Assembly (NCBI GenBank): GCA_003254905.1
Contig: QANU01107566.1
Coordinates: 359,264 to 423,263, forward strand
DNA length: 64,000 bases
Reading direction: 5' to 3'
From: Nissolia schottii
Taxonomy: Eukaryota > Streptophyta > Magnoliopsida > Fabales > Fabaceae
In this document: positions 1-14,040 of the stretch, piece by piece
Numbering within the stretch: position 1 is the stretch's first letter
Layout: each line of letters opens with the position of its first letter
Notes under the pieces: generated by a model
What the model was told of the DNA's origin: nothing
Seen by the model: only the letters and a program-made list of their open reading frames with translations
The model's database searches: none
Program-made: the position numbers and the translations under genes

Positions 1-3000
1 TCTTTGTTTTTGTTTCATTTTTGCCTTATTATTTATTTTTCTTGTTAAAAAGTTTTGAACATCCTTTAAAATGTTTGTGCATAGTAAAGAGTGAGTCCAC
101 ATGTTTAGAGTGTGAGTGAAGAGCAAGAAAGAAAGCGCGACGGTTACTTTTTGCTATTTGATGCACATGTTAAAAATGTTTAAACATGTGTGTAAAAAAA
201 AATTGTGTTCAGTACAACTGTGTATACTATACATACGTCATACGGGAGTTATAATCGGTGTACACTATAAAGATATCCTAAATGAAGTTGGTGGACCACA
301 CATTTTTCGCGAGTTGCTTTAAAAGAAGAAAAAAAAAAAGAAGAAAAGAATGCGGTTCATCCCCTCAGAACCAACAAACCCTGCTGTGAAAAAAACGAAA
401 AGGAAAAAACAGTTAACTCCTAAAAGTAAAATGAGTTGAAAGCTTGCAAGTTGCAATTTCAATTTTAACCACAAATGTTTTCTTTCCCCTTTCTCATTTT
501 CGGCACAGACAGCGAATAAAAAAAAATCCCCCCATCCACAGAGAGATTAAAATTGAAAGCTCTTAAAAAGAATCAACCATGACTTTTGTAGAAAGAATTT
601 ATTGCCCACCTCTCACAATCAATCAAGCAAGCACTACATTCTATCATCTCACATCACAACATATATAGCATACATTTGTATAAATATAATGTCCTATATG
701 TCAGTTATATATGTATGTATATATTCAGCAATATAGGTAGGTAGCTGCTTTTGGTTGTGTCATAGTTATCTATCTATGTAGGAGTGGTTGAAAGCAACCC
801 GAGAACAACCACTCTTAGCTTTGCCATATTTATGCATTGTGTGGTCCTTGTAATTATGCCCCCTCCATATTAAGTGGTCTCGATGGAGACTACTGCTATA
901 CCCTATAGACAAAAGTGGGGAGGACGGCATGTATAAATGGAAAAAAATGGGCAAAGAAAAATTGTGAAGCAAAAAATAATTTGTGTGCGTACTATTAGGA
1001 GAGAAGAGACTAGGGAGTGCTTTCAAGTGTGGATTGGACTATTGCCATTTTGACAAACAAGCATACATTTGAGATGATGGGAGGGTTTTTTTTTGGGAAG
1101 TAATTGGCAAGTTGCAATTGGCTATGGAGCTAGGGTTTGGAAAGAGGGTCACATTCCTTTTTTTTTTGGATTCTTGTTAAGGATATTTATCGTTGAAAAC
1201 AATAACTAATTAATATCTCTTTTGAGAGTTCGAGTTTCTTAAAAATGAATATATCTTTGATTATAAGTCATGTTTGAATTTTTAACTAAATGCTTAAAAA
1301 ACTTAGTTATCTCAAGCAAGGCTTTGGGAAGAGGGTCATATTGCTAGCAACAAGTAACATAACATATCCCAGTGGCAAGTACAATTTGCAAAGCACAACT
1401 AGTGCTGCACTCCCCCAAAATTTCTCCTATCTTTGCTTTTTGATTGATAGATAATCATAATTGACAGAGAAAGAAAGAAAGAAAGAAAGAGAAGGGGGGG
1501 CTACTAGCTATAAAGATTCAATGTAAGCATAAGCGATAAGCACGCATGGGAAGACCCGATCCAACAAAAAACATTCTCAAAATTCTGATTGATACATACA
1601 TAGACATCTATTACTACCTCTTGGGGGAGATGGGGGGATAGGGAGGGTTGGGTTAGTGATGGCGCATCTCTTTTTTTGTGAAAGTGACGTCCTTTGAAAC
1701 CCCCCCTCCCAGTCAAAGGGATCAGGGAGCATTGCCTACCACCATTTTGCTTTGTTTCAAGCCCCTCCTCCCACCTTTGCCTTTGGGGAGTGGCAAATTA
1801 TTGTCCTTTTTTTCTCTTCACACCACCTCCACCATTCTCAGCTTTTTGTAGGGTTACACCAACAGACACGTGGAGGTTCAGGAACAACAGTGCCGGAAAA
1901 TTATAACATTATTATAACTCCAAACTTCATTTTCATTCTAGTCTATTCTATACATCTAAAAGTAATCCCTTGTGTAAAATGAGATATCATGCTGCTTTTT
2001 TTTTTTATTTATATATGAATAACTCATATCTTATCCATTATATATCAACTGAAATTTTAATAATAGAATGTAGCTTAATTGAATTTTTTTTAATGATAAT
2101 GAGACGTGAACTGATACTATTTTTTAGATAAATAAAGCAACTTCTTGCATTAAAAATAAGCTGAAGCAAAAAAATAAAATAAAAATAATAATACAACTAA
2201 CGTATACCGTGTTTTGTACCAGATGAGGACAATTAACATTTTTTGTTATTTTCTTCCTTTATCTATCAATATATATTTAATCTTTTACCCACCATGTCAA
2301 CTAACTCAAAAAAACTCTTAAGACGCATTTAAGGGAACGATTTCTCTCACCACATGATATTTTACTTTCAACGCTCGAGTTCAATACTTCTAATTAAGAC
2401 ATTAGAGCTCTTTTCCATTCTGTTAAATATATGCGTTTGTGCTTTTAGTATTTAAATATATTTGTAATAAAATTGATATTATATATTCAGAAGCAAAAAT
2501 ATTATGAACAAAGTAATTAAGATCAGGCCTTATTATTTTCTTTTCCATAAAGTTTGAACTTATAACCCCCTGTGATCTATAATCAAATTTCTCACTAAGC
2601 GATCTTAGTTATGAGTATGCGTAACTGCAAACTATTGAATTTGTACAAATGAAAGAATCTCTTCTTGTGTGAGTAAAGAAGGCAAAGGGAATGATAATAT
2701 AATAAAGGAACTAGATTGTTTGAGTTATGTGAATCTTCCCATAAAAAGTCATGGCATGTGACATCCCACTCCTACTAAGCACCACTGATATGTGTGGGGC
2801 AAGGGGGAATAGATAGATAGATGAACATGAAACTTAGTCCATGCAAGGTCAATGGGAAGTCTGGTAGACTAGCAAATTAAAGTTTTCCTTGGAGAGAGAT
2901 GGAAATATTAATATTTTATGTTTAGGCACAAGAAGTAATTCTTTTTGTATCGACTCAAATCTCATTTACTATTAAACAAAATTTTAATATTGTATAACTA

Positions 3001-3500
3001 ACTTATTAAAATTTTATTTAATAATAAATGAGACGTGAGTTAGAACGGTATCACACATAAAATAAGTAATTTAAAATATTTCTATTAAGCACACTTGTAA
3101 TAAAGTTAATTAAACTCAAAATAAGCTAATGAGACTTACTTTTATTATAAAATGTGCTAAAGTTTGAGATATTAAAATTATATTCATACATAGTAATTTA
3201 TCAGTATAGGGACATAAAAAATGATAAAGAATCTTATTTTTGTTATATTTTAACTTAACTTATCATCTTACTTATTTTATATGTAAACTTATCAAAATTT
3301 AAAATTAGATTAATTAAAGAAATAAATTTAGATTTGGCTAAATACACGTATAACATAAGGAAAGAACAAGTTACGCTAAAAGATAAGAATCTTAGGCACT
3401 TCTCGTTAGAACATAGGACGAAGTGGTGGGGGATAGAGGAGGAAGGTGATAAGGGAAGTGTTGGTATTTTAGTTCACTGTCAACTCGCACACTCTCACAC

Positions 3501-3519
3501 AGACACACACACACACACA
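3501..3519. repeat. (CA)n microsatellite
   Basis: A short CA-dinucleotide run lies about 0.8 kb upstream of the TCP start codon. It is visible directly and has no known function here. Confidence 0.85.
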
Positions 3520-3759
3520 AACACACATGACACAAGACACACGCACCTGTGCGCACCACGTGAAGTGGCACAACAACAAGCCTCAAAAGCCTTTTTTCTA
3601 TCCACTCACTCATCAACTACAAACACATTATGTCATTCATTGTAAAGAAAACTTTTTGGTAAAAGAAAACGATTAAGAAAAGGGATGGATGCCCCTTGTC
3701 TCCTACAATAAATAAATTGCCCCTTGATGCCTGTCTTTATCTCTTTTACACACACATTA

Positions 3760-3760
<1 letters not shown>

Positions 3761-3783
<23 letters not shown>
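3761..3783. repeat. (CT)n microsatellite upstream of the TCP gene
   Basis: About 11 CT units are followed by further ATCT-type repeats, some 540 bp upstream of the TCP start codon. CT tracts are common in plant promoters and 5' leaders, so it may lie in the promoter or the leader. That placement is inference. Confidence 0.85.
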
Positions 3784-3790
<7 letters not shown>

Positions 3791-4319
3791 ATCTCTCATT
3801 ATCTATCTATCTCAAGGAGGAGCAGCAGCAGCAGCTCCCTCATAATTCAACCCTCATGCCTATAAGGGTATCATTGTCTCTGTGCTGTCATTCTCATAAA
3901 CTGTATAGTACTTGCTCGAAGAAGGGAAGCCAAATTGTACAATACACGATCCCTCCCTCTCACACAGACACACACACACGAGAGCTATAGCTAGCACAAG
4001 AAACGTACATACGGTTGTGTCCCTCTCACTCGTTCACCTTCCTCTTTAGGGTAAAAGGAAAGGGAAAAAGAGAAGGAGTAAAGAGTGAGTGTGTTCCTTT
4101 ACAAATTAAGGCCACCATAAAAACTAGTTAAAATGAGCTGAAAAGGATGGAATAGGTGAGAGTGAAGAAGATGTCGTTCTCATTCCAGCTTTGGTAGTCC
4201 CCAACCAAGCACCATCACGAGCACCAAGGCTAGTTAGGGTTAATTTCTCTGTTTCCTTTTTGGTGGAGAGGGTGCAATTTCCTTGGGGGCCGGTCAGAGA
4301 TACACACACATAAACATAT

Positions 4320-5502
4320 ATGATGTATCCCTCCTCCAACAACGGGAATGACCTAATCTCTAATTACCCTATCCAACCATTTAGGCCTTTTCCCACCGAA
4401 AGCAACCCCTGTAATTCCTCCTCGAAGCAAGAGCTTGAATTACAATTGCCCAATTATGCCCTCAGCAACAACAATCTCCCTCCTTTCTCCTTTTTCCAAT
4501 TCCCTTACTCTCCCTTCGAAGACAACAGCGATATTAATTTCCAACCCCATCGTGACGACCTCCTCGTCCACCACCAATCTCCACCACTTCCGGAACCCGC
4601 TCTAAGAACCGTGGATTCCAACAAGGCGCCGGGAACAAGCGGCGATCAGATCCCGGCGGTGAAGAGCAGGAGATCAAGCAAGAGGGATCGGCACAGCAAG
4701 ATCAAGACCGCCCGCGGGCTGAGGGACCGCAGAATGAGGCTGTCCCTGGAAGTGGCGAAGCGATTCTTCGGGCTGCAGGACATGCTTGGGTTCGACAAGG
4801 CCAGCAAGACAGTGGAATGGCTTCTCAACCAAGCCAAAGGAGAGATCAAGCAGCTCGCGAGGGACACCACCTTGTGCGCAAAGAGCTCATCTTCCACATC
4901 AGAATGCGAAGGGGTGTCCAGCTTGGAAGAAGGGGAGCCAGCAGCAGCGGCGGCCCCCAGATCAGTGAAGAGGAGTAGAGCCACCACCAGCAGCAAGGCT
5001 GCTTGCAGAAGGAGCCCGCTCAATCCCATCGACAAGGAGTCGAGGGAGAGGGCCAGGGAGAGGGCCAGGGAGAGGACTCGGGAGAAGAAGAAAATGGTTG
5101 TTATCAATCAGGATGATTCCAAGGCGGTTGCAACAACCCTCAGCAATTTGGGCAGTTCAATATGGAACCCGTTCGAGCCCGAAGCTGAGCATGACGATTC
5201 CTTTGTGGTCATGCCCACCAAATGGAGCCCCAGCATCACCTTCAACTCCGCACTCCTTCAAGAAGTAAGTGTAATAAGATAGATATCAAAATTACTCTTC
5301 AAATTAATTAATGCATATATATAACGTCATTGCTCCAGTTAATTAATTAGTTACTTAACTTACAATTACCGTGTTCTCATGTGTATGTGCCAAGTGCACG
5401 TATATTGCTAACATATTAATTTCTGATCATTCTTTGCAGCATCAATTTGGAGAATTTCAGTCCATTGGAAAACCCTGGGAGCCCTACACCAATCGCATCT
5501 AA
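4320..5502 (+). CDS. BRC1/TCP18-like: TCP transcription factor, CYC/TB1 (ECE) class, BRANCHED1/TCP18-like
   Basis: Two exons, 4320-5264 and 5440-5502, are joined in phase 0 (donor GTAAGT, acceptor TTTGCAG) and give 335 aa. The TCP basic helix-loop-helix domain spans residues 121 to about 180, starting [10 protein letters not shown] and including [19 protein letters not shown]. It is followed by an ECE motif (E195-C196-E197) and an arginine-rich R domain at about 239-257 ([17 protein letters not shown]). This order defines the CYC/TB1 subclass of class II TCP proteins. The [19 protein letters not shown] stretch and a short last exon beginning HQF match my recollection of Arabidopsis BRC1 better than BRC2 or TCP1, so BRC1 orthology is likely but not proven. 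Family role: a nuclear DNA-binding factor expressed in axillary buds that restrains branching downstream of strigolactone and light signals. Two adjacent ATGs (4320, 4323) could start translation. Without splicing the frame runs only five codons past the donor. Confidence 0.93.
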
Positions 5503-5525
5503 AATCTTGCATCCAATTAAATTTT

Positions 5526-5554
5526 TTCTTCTTCTTCTTCTTCTTCTTCTTCTT
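5526..5554 (+). repeat. (CTT)n microsatellite in the TCP 3' UTR
   Basis: About nine CTT units begin 24 nt after the stop codon. They lie between the stop and a poly(A)-signal-like hexamer, so they should be transcribed in the 3' UTR. Confidence 0.85.
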
Positions 5555-5574
5555 TAGTGTGCACGTGTCAGCAG

Positions 5575-5580
5575 AATAAA
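5575..5580 (+). terminator. Candidate poly(A) signal of the TCP gene
   Basis: AATAAA occurs 73 nt downstream of the TAA stop. Plant near-upstream elements are loose, so this is the best visible candidate and not a proven site. Confidence 0.45.
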
Positions 5581-8555
5581 AATACAAGCATGTATTTCAT
5601 TTACTTTCTTTTGGCATGTAATGAGGTAAGGTATCTCAATTTCATCTACCGGATAGAATTGTGAGGTAACAATATTTTTCATAAATGGTTGTATCTGTCA
5701 TCTCTCTGAAAATTTACCATTTTTTTCTTGTGTTTCTGCTCTGACCCTACACATTTGTGCTCAGTGGCATGGTACAGATATATTATGAAATTCATCATTA
5801 TCTCATTATCATATATAGTTTCAGCCATGTTTTAAATCAAGAAAAATGGCTAAATTGCATACTTATCATGTTGAATTATTCAGGGTTAAAATTTTAGCTT
5901 TGGCATGGAGTGGTTTTCAATTTGTGCTGCTATTGCCATCATATCCATCTACACTATATACTCTTGATGATGATATATACTTGACATATTCCATGTGTTG
6001 TGGTTGCATTTCTTTTTTTTTTCAAAGTTTCGATCATTTCTTGAAAAAGGGCTAGGGTTACTTCTCAGATGTATGCATGTTTCTTGTGTGTGAGTAGCTT
6101 AATTATTCCTAAGTGGATTCCAATGTTGAATTCTGCTCATCTTTATAGATGTGACTCACTGAATTGACACTTGGGTAATCCACTATATATGCATCTATAT
6201 CTATCCACTCTCAATAATACTAGTAACTTGTATAAATTGTTTAGTCATATACTATTACTGCACATAGATTTATACACTCTAACTAACTAACAACACGCTG
6301 TGATATTTGTAGGTAAAATAAGTGTAAATTTTAGACAAGTGTCAAATTCACATATTAGGTTATTGGTAAGGTTGATCCATCACAATGATTCGAAATTCAG
6401 TTAAGAAATTTGCTTACATTAATTAAGTGTCTCACTCTCGAGAGCTATAAGAAACCAAAAAGAAATTCACATATTGGCTTCACTAAGAGTTTTAGAATCA
6501 TTGTTAAAATTGAAGCATTCAACACTGATATGACTAGAATTGTTTGTACTTAGTTAAAATGCAATCATCATTTATTGACTTTGCGTACACTATAAAATAA
6601 AACTTTTCTAAATTATTTACGCTAATTATAACACAGATTGAAGGAGGTCAAAGAAGAAGTTAGACAGGTTGAAAGTTAACTAAGACTAAAATATTAAATT
6701 AAATATTGATACATAAAAAATATCAAGTTTCAACAATGACATGGACAGTAAAATCAGAAGGCTTGGATGAATAGAATAATTCCAACAGCTAAAAATACAT
6801 GCATCTATATATAGCAATTTTATAATTATGCAATAGATTAGGGTTATTAGCTTGATATGTCAACTTACAGTGCAACTAGCTATCCTCTTCTCCTCCAATT
6901 TACTTACACTAAGATGTGTATTATATGGGCTCAAGCTTGGTTGCCTTGTTTTTTTGCAAGACAACCTTTAGAATTAATGGGTCATTAATTTTCTCCCCTT
7001 AAATTTTCATAGACAGTGTTTAATTCATGTTCCATAATTTGGTCTCTCAAAATTTTAATGAAGCTAAGTTACACACAATCCTATGATTTAAAAATTGTAA
7101 AAAGAGGTTTAAGATTCAGAGTAATAGAAAATAATAGCATAAAATTTAGTTTAGAGGGTGAAAATTATTGTCTAAATTAAACAATTTTAAAGAGATTTGG
7201 CGTTAATTGATTGACCTAGATTCTTATGCTAAAAATTGCTTCATGTTAAGTATTAAACCTATCTTACTAGGGCAGAATGTATAGTATTTAATTAGTAATT
7301 GTAAGTTCATGTCTTGACTCCAATAATGTATTAAGCTAAGGGCAAAAGAATTTCAGATTTACTGCTTGTAAGAGACAATTCTTTAAGCTTGTATATGTTG
7401 TGCAGTTTCTTTACGTGTCTTCCGAGTCTTTTAACATAAATAGGTCGAATGAGAAAACATTTCCAAGTCAAATTCAAATAAAAACTGTTCAACAATATTG
7501 TGTAAAGTATTTGGTAACTGTATGAATAGTTTTCACAAATATGTTTTCATATTTTAATTTTATTTTCCAATTGTCCAAAGCTTGAAATACTTTTTGGATT
7601 TAATTTGTAAACCGTGTAAAACTTATTCACACTGACTCAATCAGATCCTAATATATAATGTTATGATATATAATTAGATTACTATGTAAAAAAAAATACA
7701 CTAAAATATTAAAATTAAACTATTTTTTTCATTTTAATTTTGTATAAAAGCTATCGGTGTCCGATAACAACTACATCCGAACTAATGTATTTTTTTTACT
7801 ACAAAAATTACGTTACATTGATTGCAATGAGAGGTTTAAACCTAGGACCCATGCCTTCTATCCAAACCCCTCAGTTAGCCGGACCAATCCAAGTGGCTTT
7901 TATCCTAACAACTCCCTCCTTCCACTTTTTGTTATTTTTCTAACAAAAATTTGTCCAAAATTATGTCATTTGTAAATATATTTTTTTACAAATTTACCAT
8001 AATACTAACAACTCAAGGTTAATTTTGTTTACCCACTATATATATTTTTTATTTTAGTGTCAATTAAATAATTTTTTTTAAACTATGTGTTTTTATAAAA
8101 AATGACAACAAAAAGTAAATGGATGGAGTAATGTATAAAAAACTCTCTTATTGCTAACCTTTTATTTTAACTCAAAAAAATTATGAAATTTGACTACTTA
8201 GATTAAAAAGATACAAGTAGTGAGGGAACCACTTTAATGGGAACCACCTATGGCCATTCTACTTCGGAAAGGGGAGGCGAGAAAGTTAACTTGTCTCTTT
8301 TTAGTGAGTGAGAAAGAAGTGCATCTGAGCAATTTGAAAATGATGAGAAGAAGAAAAATAATACAGCTGTTTAATGTTTTTTCTTGAAAATAACCAAGTT
8401 GGTAAAGCATAAAAATTTCTTCTAGCTCACATATTTTCCTTGAGAAGCATGGGTAAAATGTGCAGAAACTAAAATTCTATCACAACGAAAGAAAGGAAGA
8501 AACCAAATTTGATGCTACAGATAATATAGATTCTTCAATATTATTACGTGTGGAA

Positions 8556-8559
<4 letters not shown>

Positions 8560-8599
<40 letters not shown>
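8560..8599. repeat. (AT)n microsatellite
   Basis: Twenty uninterrupted AT units lie ten bases before the ambiguous base at 8609, which suggests a hard-to-sequence spot. Confidence 0.9.
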
Positions 8600-8604
<5 letters not shown>

Positions 8605-9023
8605 CTTTNGACCAAACACCCATTGTTAGTGTTAGTGCGTAACGTAATCTTTTTTATCATTGTTTTTGAAGCTATGTTTTCTTGATTTAAAACTTTAAAA
8701 ACGAATTTAATATTTATTATAATTTGAGGGAAAATTTGATGTTTTGATATTAGCTTTTGTCCTCATTCAAACATTTTTGGGATTTTTTTTTCCTTATATT
8801 AAGTCATAATGTTTTTTAATATTTATAATGTAATGAGTGGTTGGTGGAGTTATAAGAAGTCATGAAGTATGGTTTAGTAGTGGGAACATCATTAATAAAT
8901 CATTCTGTTAGTTCAAAGGTCAATATCCTATTTGTTTTTCTTTTATTTCTCTCACACTACTAATTAAAAAAAAAGGCAATGTTCTTTTATTTTTTTTATT
9001 AATTGTTAACTTATATTCTATGT

Positions 9024-9027
<4 letters not shown>

Positions 9028-9069
<42 letters not shown>
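9028..9069. repeat. (AT)n microsatellite
   Basis: About 21 uninterrupted AT units in AT-rich intergenic DNA. Confidence 0.9.
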
Positions 9070-9071
<2 letters not shown>

Positions 9072-10829
9072 TTAACTTCAAACTTGATTGAATTAAATTT
9101 TGAAAGTACCAAAAAATTCACACAACTAATTAAAAAATCATTTCAGGATAATGTTATGAAAAGTTAAAAATTTCACCTCACTTTGCACCCACCTTTTAAC
9201 TTAACTCTTTGCACAAGTTCAATGCATATGGAGTTTTGATGTCAGACGTAATGGCTGAAGAAAGTGGTCTATAGTCATTTCATTATCAGATTCAGACAAT
9301 GCACCCCACTCCCATCCATATTTTTGTACTTGTGGAGCTTAATTAATGAAAAGTTTTGGTTTAATTTGCTTTAATGTTGCTCCCACTTTGGACAGGGAAA
9401 TGATAGCGATAATAATAATTGAATTTAGAATATAAATCAACATCTCTAACCAATCTACAGGACAGTAGTACCAATTATAGAACCCTTAAATCCTTCCACA
9501 AGTTTTGGAGCCACAATAATAGTGGGGTGTTATATATACTATGTAATATCAGAAATGCAGAATTGTCCCAATTGCTGTTTCTCTAAATATTTATATTCCA
9601 TTTTATTTTTCAAGAGGTCAAAAGTCAAACAGTCAACAAAGGGACAATTTCAAGAGAATCAAAATGCATAATACTAGGAGTCCTTTTTGCCGAATAATAT
9701 ACCAACATACAAGATAGAAGGGGGAAGGGGAGATTACTGTATAGGCTCAGAAATGCAGCGTCACTCAGCTGGCTTCTTTTAACCAGAAAGTAGGAATCCA
9801 TAAAGTTTCAATTATTAGCTCAGTTTGATAACGGAATATTTTGGATAAACTTTATAATTTAATTGGCAAAAAAAAAATCAACCTTTACTTCATATTAGTG
9901 TCAAATAAAATTTTATTTTTGATTCAATATCATGATCTAGCATACACACTTGTATTTTGGGTTTAAAATTATAGATGATTTTCTCATTTGGTTAAAAGTT
10001 GCAAAGTAAAATTTTAAGAAGAGAAGCAAAAAAAAAAAAACCCTTTCTTTTTGGTTCATAAACTTCAATATCTTTATATTTAACTTCTTTTCTTTTTTCC
10101 ATAAAAAAACTACTAGGCACAACTTGTATAATAATTGAAGAAGAAAATTTTAGTAACTTTGTGGCATTTTTCTTTCGATATTTCATTGAAATGAAATGAT
10201 CAAGCACGTTAAAAAAAAAAAGGCATAATGAAGAGAAAACATGAAATGAATATATGTAACCTAAAATTAACAATGTTCGACGCAATGCAACAAAACAGTA
10301 ACTGTGTGACATAAAAATGGGTAGGACAAAAATTCTACAATTATTACCAACGATTCGACAATTTCTTTCTTTAAGTAAGATCTTGATTTTGATAATAGAA
10401 AAAATTAATATGAAAAGAACTTTAATTTCACAGTACCCCACTCGAGTCAAACTTAGTGAACTTTGTGAGTTTTAAAGACCGGTGATTTCAATTAAAAAAA
10501 AGTTCTTTAAATATCAAGAAAGAAGGTATAAATAATATTTCGATGGGCTAAATTGGAATTATGCCCAATTCCTTTCATTCTCTCCGCTCTTACGATTCCT
10601 TGCTGCAGAGAACTCAGGCTTTAGACAGCAAGTTTAAAAGAGTAAAATTCCTATTCCAGCCCTAATCCAATCTATCTCCCTTCAGAGTCAAATATAATTT
10701 TCATGTAATTTCCAGTCCTTAGCCCCCATTTCAACTAAGTTGTATTTGATACGAGAGACAAGTTAAAATGATAGAGACAAAACTGAATTTTTTTTTATAT
10801 TATTTTGTATCTTATTGAAATTATAGAGG

Positions 10830-11737
10830 TAGGGCTATCAAAATGAGTCCGACATGCGAACTCGGTTAAATGAACGGACTTTACATGCAAAAAATAGGCT
10901 TGTGAAATTTTTTTAAAAAAATGACCCAGAAACAGCCCAGCCCGGCGAGTTCACGGGCTAGCACGTGAGCCCGTGTATTTTTTTTTTAATAAAAAATACC
11001 AAAGTTTTAAAAGTTTCATTTTAAACCCTAAATTTTATTTTGGAGTTTAAGAGTTTAGATTTTAACTATTTAGATTTATAATTGAGCATGTTTAACTATT
11101 TGTTATGCTTAACTACTTAATTATATTAATTATATTTATATTGCTATACAGCTACAAATATATTACTTAATTATATTAACTATATTTATATTACTTAATT
11201 TTGCATTCTATTCATTCAATAAGTGCCAACGCACTACAAATTAATATATACTTTTCAACCTTGTTTATTATTGATTAGTATACGAGAAAGAGTTCCAATT
11301 GTGTCTTTAATTAATAACATAACAGTACTCACATCAATGTTATAGGCCGTCATTTGATTAATGAAAATTGTATTAATTCAAGAATCGATTTCAAATAGCA
11401 TTTGATATCTTTCAAGCAAGATAGTTGTCAGAACAAAAAAGATAATATAATCTCGCAATCAATCATTTAAACTATATTTTTTCGATTAATCAATAGTTAG
11501 ACGAAAAAAATAGCTAAAAATGACCGCACATATTTATTCACAACTTTGTATTTAAATCATAAAAAATTGACAAAAAATTTAATTTTTTTTTATAAAAGAA
11601 ATGGATTAATGGGCTGACCCTTCTAGGCTCGCAAACTGACCATAAGCGAGTCAAATCCTAAAAATAAACATAATTTTGGCTCGACCCGTTTAGGCTCGCG
11701 GGCCAAAACAAGCCGCACTGGCCCGTTGGACCCCCTA
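10830..11737. mobile_element. Non-autonomous hAT-like DNA transposon
   Basis: The element starts TAGGGCTATCAAAATGAG and its reverse-complemented end starts TAGGGGGTCCAACGGGCC. It is flanked by an imperfect 8-bp target duplication, TATAGAGG (10822-10829) and CACAGAGG (11738-11745), differing by two transitions. GC-rich subterminal segments with GGCCCG-type words lie at both ends. TAGGG ends with 8-bp duplications are typical of hAT elements. There is no transposase frame, so it could only move with help from another copy. The diverged duplication suggests an old insertion. Confidence 0.7.
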
Positions 11738-11745
11738 CACAGAGG

Positions 11746-14040
11746 ACACAGTTTTACCCAAGAAAACACAAAATTAGGGTAAATTTGACATGAGAACACA
11801 CAGAACTAGAGTTTAAAGACAAGAATCATCTGTCTCAGCAGCCTCATGGATCCATGGGACAAAATTAATTAGTGAACAGGTACAAAGAAGAGAAGCGCCT
11901 CTGAAAATGAAAAGAGAACCATGTATGTGCTGTAAACCCAGGATCAAATCCAGAAACCCACCCAAAAAGATTATGCAAACCAAAACCTGACCAGGTAATT
12001 GAAGACATCTACGCCGCCAAGTCCATAAATTATCATGTGGTTAAATTCACAAACAAAAAAATAAAACAATTTTTTATTCATATTTTTTAGGGGGGAAAAA
12101 ATTGGCAAGAGGAACTAGCTAGAAGAAGAGAAAGGGGAACCCTTGGAGAATGCCCTAACTAGCACATAGTTTTACTGCAGCTGGTTCCACAAACAAGTAG
12201 CTAGATCCATAGCCTTTCCGCCAGGAACAGTGACCACAGATACTCGGTTCCAATTTTTTAGGAGCAACAAATAAAAATATTTGGTTATAGCCTTTAGTTA
12301 TTTTCTATATATAGAAAAATAGAAGAAAGAGTATAGACAAACAGATATGAATCACAGAACGTTCAAAAAGGTAATATTCTCTGTACAATTTCTTAAGCTG
12401 CGAAGATACACCAATTTCAGTAAATTGAAAATTGAAAACACTTTCGGGGGCATTTTTCTCTAAATTGGTAACAATTAAAGTACAGATCAATAACAAGCTG
12501 AAAAGAGGGAGGAGGAGGGGGGAATAATACCCGGATCCAGAAATCAGATGATACAATAGCAAATCCTGAGATGGATGGTTTAGAGATGTAATTGAATTGT
12601 GATCCCTCCTAACAACTGAAGCCCTAGGGGGGGGGGTGNNNNNNNNNNNNNNNNNNNNNNNNNNNNNNNNNGATGGATGATGGATGATGGATGATGGGAA
12701 GGGAGTAAAAGTTGTTGGGGTTGGTGTTTGACTGATATGACATATTTTTGCAGCACAATTAGTGGAAAACACCAAATGAATGCGATGAGAAGGCTAATGA
12801 TATCTATGTGAAATAGCAATAGGGGATGACTTGAGTGACTCCTCTCTCTCTCTCTCTTTTTGAGATGGGCTCTAAGGATTATTAATTATTTAGGGCCAGA
12901 GAATAATTGCCCCAGTACAAGTCCCCGTTTTCTTTTCTTTTCTTTTTCTTTCTTCTTTGTTTTCCTCTAAAGCTTATCCTATTACCCATCCTGTTTGTCT
13001 GTACTTTTGTTTTTTTGTTTTGTTTTTGGTAACTGTACCATTTTACTTCCATTGGGAGGGGAAAAATGAATAAATAAAAATACCAACGCATAATTTTTGT
13101 TCTTTTCTGTATTATTATTGTCGGTCTGTTATTATGGGTTAAATTTAGCCCCTACAAGATTTTTTTGTAAGTGATACCTTACGATTATCATCTATATTAA
13201 TTAACTGTTTAAATTTCTTTCACTACTTATATTGGAGAAATTTTTTGTGCCCAAATAATTTTTACTATATTCTACTTTATAATTTTTCTTAGTTTAAGAT
13301 TTAAATTTTTCTAAACTTGTCTCACTTGAACCACTAAATCTTTTTTAATTTAAAATGAGTATTCTTCTGCTTAACATTTAAAAATACCAAAAAGATCAAT
13401 AAAAAATAAGATCAATAAATCTAAAATAATTTAAGTGCACGACGTAAATACTAAAAGAGTAATTTATAGAGTAAAAGTTTAATTTAGCTTTGACAAGCTA
13501 CTAATAAGTCAAAGTTTAGTTGTCATTTTTAAACATAGGTCTAGTTAGTCTTGTCGCGCTTGATCAAACTTCATAAATGAGGTTAAACATATTATTGACA
13601 TTATCACCGCTTTCTCTCATTCTCTATTTCAACACCTCTGATTCCCTCTCCCTCTCTACTGGGTGGTTGAGGGCGCAACGCCAAAGACAAACGCATGCAA
13701 AACAATGACTTGATGACGTTGTGGAGGTAGTGGCATTGGTCGCAAAACGACCACTTGAAGCAACCGTAGCTGTGCAGGAGCTTCAATGGTGACAAAAGCA
13801 AAAGAAAGTGAAATAGTTTCAACCAATTGTTGTTCGAGTCACTATCACCAAAGGGTTGTACTAGAGAAGGAAAGAAATTGACAATAATGTTATTTATGTA
13901 TTCAACTACACTTTTAAAAATACATATAACCGCAATTATGAAATGTGGATAAGCAACAAACACAAATGGACTAATTTGACCACATCACACTAAACAAATG
14001 ACTTATAGCTACACTTTTGTTTTACTTTTGATTAACTACA
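11746..14040. other. Intergenic DNA with a small assembly gap
   Basis: No supported gene. It contains the gap at 12639-12671 and purine or pyrimidine tracts near 12840-12960. The frame at 13604-13963 is low-complexity and gene-unlike. Confidence 0.5.
12639..12671. other. Assembly gap (33 N) beside simple repeats
   Basis: The N run is preceded by a G9-type run and followed by a GATGGAT-type tandem repeat (12672-12698). The gap probably reflects failure to sequence through simple sequence. Confidence 0.95.

Larger units (their letters stand above)
1..4319. other. Gene-free region upstream of the TCP gene
   Basis: No reading frame here looks like a protein. The stretch is AT-rich with a GAAA-type run near 1470-1490, pyrimidine tracts near 1630-1850 and simple repeats near 3500 and 3760. 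The last kilobase presumably holds the promoter and 5' leader of the TCP gene, but I could not pick a TATA box or start site with confidence. Confidence 0.6.
5581..10829. other. Gene-free AT-rich region
   Basis: More than 5 kb without a credible coding region. Open frames are short, AT-driven and without recognisable motifs. Two AT microsatellites and one ambiguous base (8609) lie here. Parts are probably old transposon remnants, but I could not define ends. Confidence 0.55.

Noticed and set aside
4646-5107. 153-codon minus-strand frame
   Set aside because: Antisense shadow of the TCP and R domain coding sequence.
13604-13963. 119-codon minus-strand frame
   Set aside because: No family motif, lies among transposon remnants, composition-driven.
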